A stretch of 9,447 nucleotides of DNA from Candidatus Omnitrophota bacterium (GTDB lineage Bacteria > Omnitrophota > Gorgyraeia > Gygaellales > Profunditerraquicolaceae), in the NCBI GenBank assembly GCA_016931435.1, contig JAFGET010000003.1, forward strand, positions 1-9,447, in the 5' to 3' direction. Under the pieces are notes generated by a model. The model ran no database searches. It worked only from the letters and a program-made list of their open reading frames with translations, and was not told where the DNA came from. A program made the position numbers and the translations under genes. This document shows, in pieces, positions 5,977 to 9,447 of the stretch (position 1 is its first letter; each line of letters starts with the position of its first letter).

Positions 5977-6999
5977 ATGAATGGATTAAAGGGATTGACT
6001 ACCGGAATAGGCAGCCTTCCGCATAAAGATGTTCAGGCGGCCTTAGGCCTGGTTTTTAAATACTGCCCGCAAATACCGTTCTGGCCGCAACTGCCTAAGC
6101 GGCATATACGCGAAGGCATGATCGGGCAATTCAGCCAGAACCTGCCTTGCGTAGAAATGCTTTCAGACGGGGTTGTTTTTAATCCTCAGGATAAAGAAAG
6201 AAAGCTGGAAGTTTTTTACGAGCATATTATCTCCGAGGACACGGATTATTTCAAGATAACCGAGGATTTCGCGCAAGGGTTATATGGTTTCAGGCAGAGA
6301 CTGGAGGGGTCGCCCTTAAAAGATATCGAGTTCTTAAAATGTCATATCACCGGGCCCTTTACTTTCGCTGCGAGTATAAATGACGAAAAAGGCAGGGCGC
6401 TTTTGCATGATAAGGTATTCATGCAGGCTTTTCTGAAAGCCTTAAGCATGAAGGCGCTTTGGCAGCTTGATTTTTTGAAAAAATTCGGCAAAAAAATGGT
6501 CGTATTTATTGACGAGCCATATTTAGGGTGCTTCGGTTCTGCCTATACTCCTATAAACAGGGAAGATGTTGTAAGGGGATTGGCAGAGTTGACCGAAAGC
6601 ATCAAGGCGCGCAAAGCTTTGACCGGGGTACATTGTTGCGGGAATACTGATTGGTCCATATTCACAGAAATAAAAACTCTGGACATAATTAATTTCGACG
6701 CCTTCGGTTTTTTGGACAGATTAGTCCTCTACGCGGATAGTTTAAAAGGTTTTTTTGCCAGGGGAGGCATGCTTTGCTGGGGTATTGTCCCAACGCAGGA
6801 ATTCAAGGGCGAATCCCCAGACCTTCTTTACAAAAGAATAAGCGAAGGCGTAAAGATATTGGTAAATAAAGGGTTAGATAACGGCCAGTTGTTAAAAGAC
6901 CTCCTGCTTAGCCCTGCCTGTGGCTTAGGTACCCTGGATGAAACAAAAGCAGAAGCTATTTTTAAGACCCTTTCTGAAATCTCCTCAAAAATAAATTAA
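5977..6999 (+). CDS. MetE-like methionine synthase / UROD-superfamily methyltransferase
   Basis: The 340-residue protein is one TIM-barrel domain of the UROD/MetE type, about the size of the catalytic half of MetE. Landmarks are TTGIGSLPHKD (8-18), HITGPFTF (123-130), VVFIDEPYL (175-183), GVHCCGNTDW (217-226) and LSPACGLGTLDETKAE (311-326). H219, C221 and C315 match the H-x-C and distal C zinc ligands of cobalamin-independent methionine synthase. The fourth ligand, Glu in MetE, may be replaced by D241. This makes zinc-thiolate methyl transfer likely, for example to homocysteine, as in the compact core-MetE enzymes. The methyl donor is not evident and no N-terminal substrate half is present. 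Other zinc-dependent corrinoid methyltransferases share the fold. It is the last gene of the long operon; no clear Shine-Dalgarno precedes it. Confidence 0.82.
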   Translation: MNGLKGLTTGIGSLPHKDVQAALGLVFKYCPQIPFWPQLPKRHIREGMIGQFSQNLPCVEMLSDGVVFNPQDKERKLEVFYEHIISEDTDYFKITEDFAQGLYGFRQRLEGSPLKDIEFLKCHITGPFTFAASINDEKGRALLHDKVFMQAFLKALSMKALWQLDFLKKFGKKMVVFIDEPYLGCFGSAYTPINREDVVRGLAELTESIKARKALTGVHCCGNTDWSIFTEIKTLDIINFDAFGFLDRLVLYADSLKGFFARGGMLCWGIVPTQEFKGESPDLLYKRISEGVKILVNKGLDNGQLLKDLLLSPACGLGTLDETKAEAIFKTLSEISSKIN

Positions 7000-7028
7000 T
7001 TGACAAATCAACACAAAAAGCTTATAAT
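7000..7028 (+). promoter_or_regulatory. Consensus sigma70-type promoter of the por operon
   Basis: TTGACA (7000-7005) and TATAAT (7023-7028) are both perfect and lie exactly 17 bp apart. The -35 box starts at the base after the TAA of the MetE-like gene, so the two operons abut with no terminator between them. Transcription should begin about 7034-7036. Such a promoter is expected to be strong, consistent with the central metabolic role of the downstream enzyme, unless the leader down-regulates it. Confidence 0.85.
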
Positions 7029-7067
7029 TCTTCTACTTTTGCCTACTAAGGAATAAGTCAACTTTAT

Positions 7068-7119
7068 CTCCTCACGTAGCGCTCGAAAATCTTGTTTAGA
7101 TTTTCTCGCACGTTCGGAG
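7068..7119 (+). other. Imperfect long hairpin in the por leader
   Basis: GAAAATCT (7085-7092) and AGATTTTC (7098-7105) form an 8-bp perfect stem with a 5-base loop. Outward, GCG (7079-7081)/CGC (7107-7109), ACG (7074-7076)/CGT (7111-7113) and CTCC (7068-7071)/GGAG (7116-7119) extend it with small internal loops. In the transcript this is a structured element about 35 bases after the expected start. No T-run follows, so it is not a standard intrinsic terminator. Confidence 0.5.
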
Positions 7120-7134
7120 TTAATTCGGCTTAAC
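7119..7134 (+). repeat. Short hairpin GTTAA/TTAAC in the por leader
   Basis: GTTAA (7119-7123) and TTAAC (7130-7134) form a 5-bp stem with the loop TTCGGC. It abuts the long hairpin before it and shares its last two bases with the next one, so it may be an alternative fold. Weak on its own. Confidence 0.3.
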
Positions 7135-7172
7135 AACTTATGTTCGCTCGTTTCACTCGCTCCATAAGTTGT
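7133..7172 (+). repeat. 10-bp perfect inverted repeat with TTCGCTCG-type tandem loop, just before porG
   Basis: ACAACTTATG (7133-7142) and CATAAGTTGT (7163-7172) are perfect reverse complements around a 20-base loop. The loop holds two imperfect tandem copies 9 bases apart, TTCGCTCG (7143-7150) and TTCACTCG (7152-7159). The 3' arm ends 10 bases before the porG ATG. The form resembles the short palindromic intergenic repeats with CGCTCG cores that occur in many genomes; it could also be a translational control hairpin. Confidence 0.55.
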
Positions 7173-7182
7173 GGCCTCATTT

Positions 7183-7725
7183 ATGAAAGAGATAAGAATC
7201 CATGCCCGCGCCGGCCAAGGCGCAATTACTACCGCTTCATTATTAGGGTACGCTTATTTTTTAAAAGGGGCGTATGCCTATGCTTTTCCGCATTTCGGGG
7301 CAGCCAGGATGGGCGCTCCGATGAATGCGTTTGTGCGCATGGATTCTAAGCCGGTAAGGGTAAGAAGCCAGATATATAAACCGGATTACGTCATCATTAT
7401 AGACCAGACGCTTATGCGTAACTTTAACTGTTTCTCCGGATTAAAGGAAAACGGGGTAGTTATTTTAAATGATAAAGAGGGAGCATCTGCTCCCAAGGTA
7501 AAGGCAAAGCAAAAGGTATTTGTTGTGCCGGGCAATGATATTGCCTTAAAGACTATCGGAAAGCCCTTAGGTAATACTGCCTTGGTCGGTTCGTTTGCGG
7601 CGGCTACCGGGGAGTTGAATTTAGATATCTTGATCGAAGCAATAAAACACAGGTTTTCCGCAAAGATACAAGAAGCGAATATAGAAGCGGTAAAACAGGG
7701 TTTTCAGTATATAAAGAAAGGTTAA
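7183..7725 (+). CDS. porG: Pyruvate (2-oxoacid):ferredoxin oxidoreductase, gamma subunit
   Basis: The 180-residue protein has the gamma-subunit pattern: IRIHARAGQGAITTASLLGYA (4-24), YAFPHFGAARMGAPMNAFVRMD (33-54), strand YVIIIDQ (69-75), then PLGNTALVGSFAAATGEL. In the family this subunit supports the alpha/beta catalytic core. I chose ATG 7183, which gives the usual MKEIRIHARAGQG start; a GTG at 7171 would add four residues (MASF) and overlap the leader hairpin. Neither has a clear Shine-Dalgarno, unlike porD and porA. The usual GRGGQG is ARAGQG here and the family's ER.G.P is AR.G.P. It is the first gene of the por operon. Confidence 0.92.
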   Translation: MKEIRIHARAGQGAITTASLLGYAYFLKGAYAYAFPHFGAARMGAPMNAFVRMDSKPVRVRSQIYKPDYVIIIDQTLMRNFNCFSGLKENGVVILNDKEGASAPKVKAKQKVFVVPGNDIALKTIGKPLGNTALVGSFAAATGELNLDILIEAIKHRFSAKIQEANIEAVKQGFQYIKKG

Positions 7726-7731
7726 AAGGAG
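7726..7731 (+). promoter_or_regulatory. Ribosome binding site of porD
   Basis: AAGGAG lies 7 bases before the GTG at 7739, which fixes this rare start codon for porD. It directly follows the porG stop codon. Confidence 0.6.
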
Positions 7732-7738
7732 AGCTACG

Positions 7739-7996
7739 GTGTTTGGCCCATTAATAAGCAAGCCAGGTTCAAGTAAAAATAATAAGACCGGTTCCTGGCG
7801 CACGAAAGTAAAGCCGCATTTTTTAAAGAAGGATTGCATTGCCTGTAAAATGTGCCTTTTGATCTGTCCGGAAGGATGCATCCAGGGTAATGAAAAAAAT
7901 ACCTATGATTGCGATTTAGATTATTGCAAAGGCTGCGGCCTTTGCGCGGTGATTTGCCCCAAGAAAGATATTGAAATGGTGAAGGAAGATAAATAG
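7739..7996 (+). CDS. porD: Pyruvate:ferredoxin oxidoreductase, delta subunit (2[4Fe-4S] ferredoxin)
   Basis: The 85-residue protein has the delta-subunit lead TGSWRTKVKP (17-26) followed by two ferredoxin motifs: C33-x2-C36-x2-C39-x3-C43-P and C63-x2-C66-x2-C69-x3-C73-P. Each pair holds two [4Fe-4S] clusters that carry electrons from the catalytic core to free ferredoxin. Two further cysteines, 47 and 58, lie between the motifs and are probably not ligands. It starts with GTG behind an AAGGAG site, 13 bases after porG. Length is slightly below typical but complete. Confidence 0.95.
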   Translation: MFGPLISKPGSSKNNKTGSWRTKVKPHFLKKDCIACKMCLLICPEGCIQGNEKNTYDCDLDYCKGCGLCAVICPKKDIEMVKEDK

Positions 7997-8011
7997 AAGA
8001 GAAGGTGCTGG

Positions 8012-9199
8012 GTGAAGGAATTCTTAGAAGGTTCGCAAGTTATAGCAAAAGCCGTAAAAATGTGCAAGCCGGGGGTGATCTCTGCTTATCCGATCACTCC
8101 CCAGACGCATATCGTAGAAGAGCTCGCTCAGATGGTGGCTGACGGGCACTTGGATTCCCAGTTTGTCAATGTGGAAAGCGAACATTCCGCGGCTTCGGTA
8201 GTTCTAGGGGCGGTAGCCGCCGGGGTCCGTTCTTTTACCGCCACCAGTTCCCAGGGATTGTTTTTAATGGCGGAGGTGATTTTTAATATCGCCGGGATGC
8301 GCTTACCGGTGATTTTGTCCTGTGCCAACCGGGCTATCTCAGCTCCTATCAGTATCTGGAATGACCACCAGGATTCGGTGTCTTTAAGGGATAGCGGCTG
8401 GATACAGCTTTACGCGGAAAATCTCCAGGAAGTAGCGGATTTTCATTTTATGGCTTACCGGATCGGAGAAGATAAGTCTATAATGCTTCCGGTGATGGTA
8501 TGTATGGACGGTTTTATCCTCACTCACGGCATGGAGCCGGTAGATATGCCTGAACAGGAAAAAGTAGATAGATTCCTTCCTCCGTATAAAGCTCTGTATA
8601 AGCTTGATCCCGCAGAACCCGTGTCTATGGGGCCCCTGGCGGATCCGGATTATTACGCAGAGACGCGTTTTGCCATACAGGAAACTTTTAAAGATGTTTT
8701 GGCCCTGATCCCCAAAGTCAGCGATGAATTTAAATCGTGTTTCGGAAGAGATTATAAAGACTGCCTCGTCGAAGAATATCATGTAAAAGACGCCCAGAAG
8801 GTGATCGTAGCCATGGGTTCGGTCTGCGGCACGATTAAAGAGGTGGTGGATGAGTTGCGTAAAAAAGGCAAGAAAGTCGGCTTGTTAAAAATAATTTCTT
8901 ACCGGCCTTTTCCCTACGCAAGAGTCTTTCAGGCGCTTAAAGACGTGCCGCAGGTAGCGGTTTTAGATAAAGCGGTATCATTAGGGGCTTACGCGCCATT
9001 GGCAAGCGAGATTAAAACCGCCTTCTTCGGAAAAAAGAAGTCCCCTAAGGTCATCAGTAGTTTTGTCGCGGGTTTAGGGGGCAGGGATATCACTCTGGAA
9101 TCCATAAAAGAGATATTCAGCAGGTTGACGCAAAGAGAAATCAACTTGGAATTTATTGATTTAAAACCTGAATTGCTAAAAGAAAAATATGGAGAATAA
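8012..9199 (+). CDS. porA: Pyruvate (2-oxoacid):ferredoxin oxidoreductase, alpha subunit
   Basis: The 395-residue protein shows the alpha-subunit order: SAYPITPQTHIVEEL (24-38), NVESEHSAASVVLGAVAAGV (53-72), ATSSQGLFLMAEVIFNIAG (77-95), WNDHQDSVSLRDSGWIQL (116-133), then domain III with KVIVAMGS and KVGLLKIISYRPFPY. T32 and E57 align with the pyruvate-contacting Thr and the thiamine-activating Glu of the family. Pyruvate is the likely substrate, but other 2-oxoacids cannot be excluded by eye. Start GTG 8012 follows GAAGGTG (8001-8007) with 4 bases spacing and lies 15 bases after porD. Its end overlaps porB by 11 bases. Confidence 0.94.
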   Translation: MKEFLEGSQVIAKAVKMCKPGVISAYPITPQTHIVEELAQMVADGHLDSQFVNVESEHSAASVVLGAVAAGVRSFTATSSQGLFLMAEVIFNIAGMRLPVILSCANRAISAPISIWNDHQDSVSLRDSGWIQLYAENLQEVADFHFMAYRIGEDKSIMLPVMVCMDGFILTHGMEPVDMPEQEKVDRFLPPYKALYKLDPAEPVSMGPLADPDYYAETRFAIQETFKDVLALIPKVSDEFKSCFGRDYKDCLVEEYHVKDAQKVIVAMGSVCGTIKEVVDELRKKGKKVGLLKIISYRPFPYARVFQALKDVPQVAVLDKAVSLGAYAPLASEIKTAFFGKKKSPKVISSFVAGLGGRDITLESIKEIFSRLTQREINLEFIDLKPELLKEKYGE

Positions 9200-9447
9200 G
9201 AATTTATTCAAACCCGGGCATACCGCCTGTGCGGGCTGCGGCCAGGCCATGGCGGCTAAATTGATCCTGGAGGCTGCCGGCAGCAATACTATCGTGGCTA
9301 ATAACACCGGATGCCTGGAAGTATTTACTACGCGTTATCCGGAATCAGCCTGGAGTGTGCCCTGGATCCATTCTTTATTTGAAAACTCAGCGGCAGTAGC
9401 CTCCGGGATAGAGGCGGCTTTGATCTATTTGGGAAAAAAAGAAGGGA
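9189..9447 (+). CDS. porB: Pyruvate:ferredoxin oxidoreductase, beta subunit (partial, runs off the window)
   Basis: The 86 readable codons match the beta subunit start: FKPGHTACAGCGQAMAAKL (7-25), NNTGCLEVFTTRYPESAW (38-55), VPWIHSLFENSAAVASGIEAAL. C14, C17 and C42 are the first three ligands of the proximal [4Fe-4S] cluster; the fourth cysteine, the thiamine-diphosphate GDG motif and the stop lie beyond the window. The ATG at 9189 overlaps the last 11 bases of porA, so the alpha and beta chains are probably made in equal amounts. It completes a G-D-A-B gene order like that of archaeal and Thermotoga enzymes. Confidence 0.94.
   Translation, partial: MENKNLFKPGHTACAGCGQAMAAKLILEAAGSNTIVANNTGCLEVFTTRYPESAWSVPWIHSLFENSAAVASGIEAALIYLGKKEG

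Noticed and set aside
7085..7105. Hairpin considered as an intrinsic terminator for the upstream operon.
   Set aside because: No T-run follows the stem; the sequence after it is TCGCACG.
7140..7349. 69-codon open frame beginning in the leader hairpin.
   Set aside because: It runs through porG in another frame, starts inside the inverted repeat, and has no ribosome binding site.
8384..8782. Antisense open frame of 132 codons over porA.
   Set aside because: The sense strand is a clear porA; the antisense protein has no recognisable features.

Overview
The window is a gene-dense, bacterial-type stretch in which every supported gene lies on the + strand. It suggests an uncultivated, probably anaerobic, Gram-negative-type bacterium. 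A small protein at 5596-5973 matches the Minf_1886 family as I remember it, which is largely confined to the Planctomycetes-Verrucomicrobia-Chlamydiae superphylum and relatives. Together with a four-subunit pyruvate:ferredoxin oxidoreductase and a periplasmic-type CcdA/TlpA redox pair, this makes a candidate such as Omnitrophota plausible. That placement is inference and not proven by the window. No rRNA, tRNA, CRISPR array, insertion sequence or transposase is visible.

Layout. Bases 1-96 hold the 3' end of an unidentified gene. A short AT-rich intergenic region follows, with an imperfect inverted repeat and an extended -10 promoter (TGnTATAAT) placed so that transcription should begin at or next to the ATG of rmuC (possibly leaderless). 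From 181 to 6999 thirteen genes follow with gaps of 0-21 bases or small overlaps, so they look like one long operon: rmuC, a YggU/DUF167 protein, pgeF (YfiH), an unrecognised 77-aa protein, a WrbA-like flavodoxin, cutA, a CcdA/DsbD-type membrane thiol transporter, a TlpA-like thioredoxin, a stand-alone LUD-domain protein, YggT, a YbaB/EbfC nucleoid protein, the Minf_1886-like protein and a MetE-like protein with the zinc ligands of methionine synthase. This is largely a housekeeping and redox set; only CcdA plus TlpA form an obvious functional pair.

At 7000, directly after the last stop codon, lies a perfect sigma70-type promoter (TTGACA, 17 bp, TATAAT). It drives a second operon through an approximately 145-base leader with no gene but with three inverted repeats, including a 52-base imperfect hairpin and a 10-bp perfect stem that ends only 10 bases before the first start codon. 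The operon is porG-porD-porA-porB, encoding the gamma, delta (ferredoxin), alpha and beta subunits of a 2-oxoacid (probably pyruvate) ferredoxin oxidoreductase. porB runs off the right end of the window.

The most interesting unexplained material is the structured leader in front of the por operon. Next are the unidentified 77-aa protein with a possible Pcc1/ACT-like layout, the Minf_1886-like protein, the compact MetE-like enzyme, and the apparent leaderless start of rmuC. I do not see a clear defence, mobile or otherwise novel multi-gene system here.
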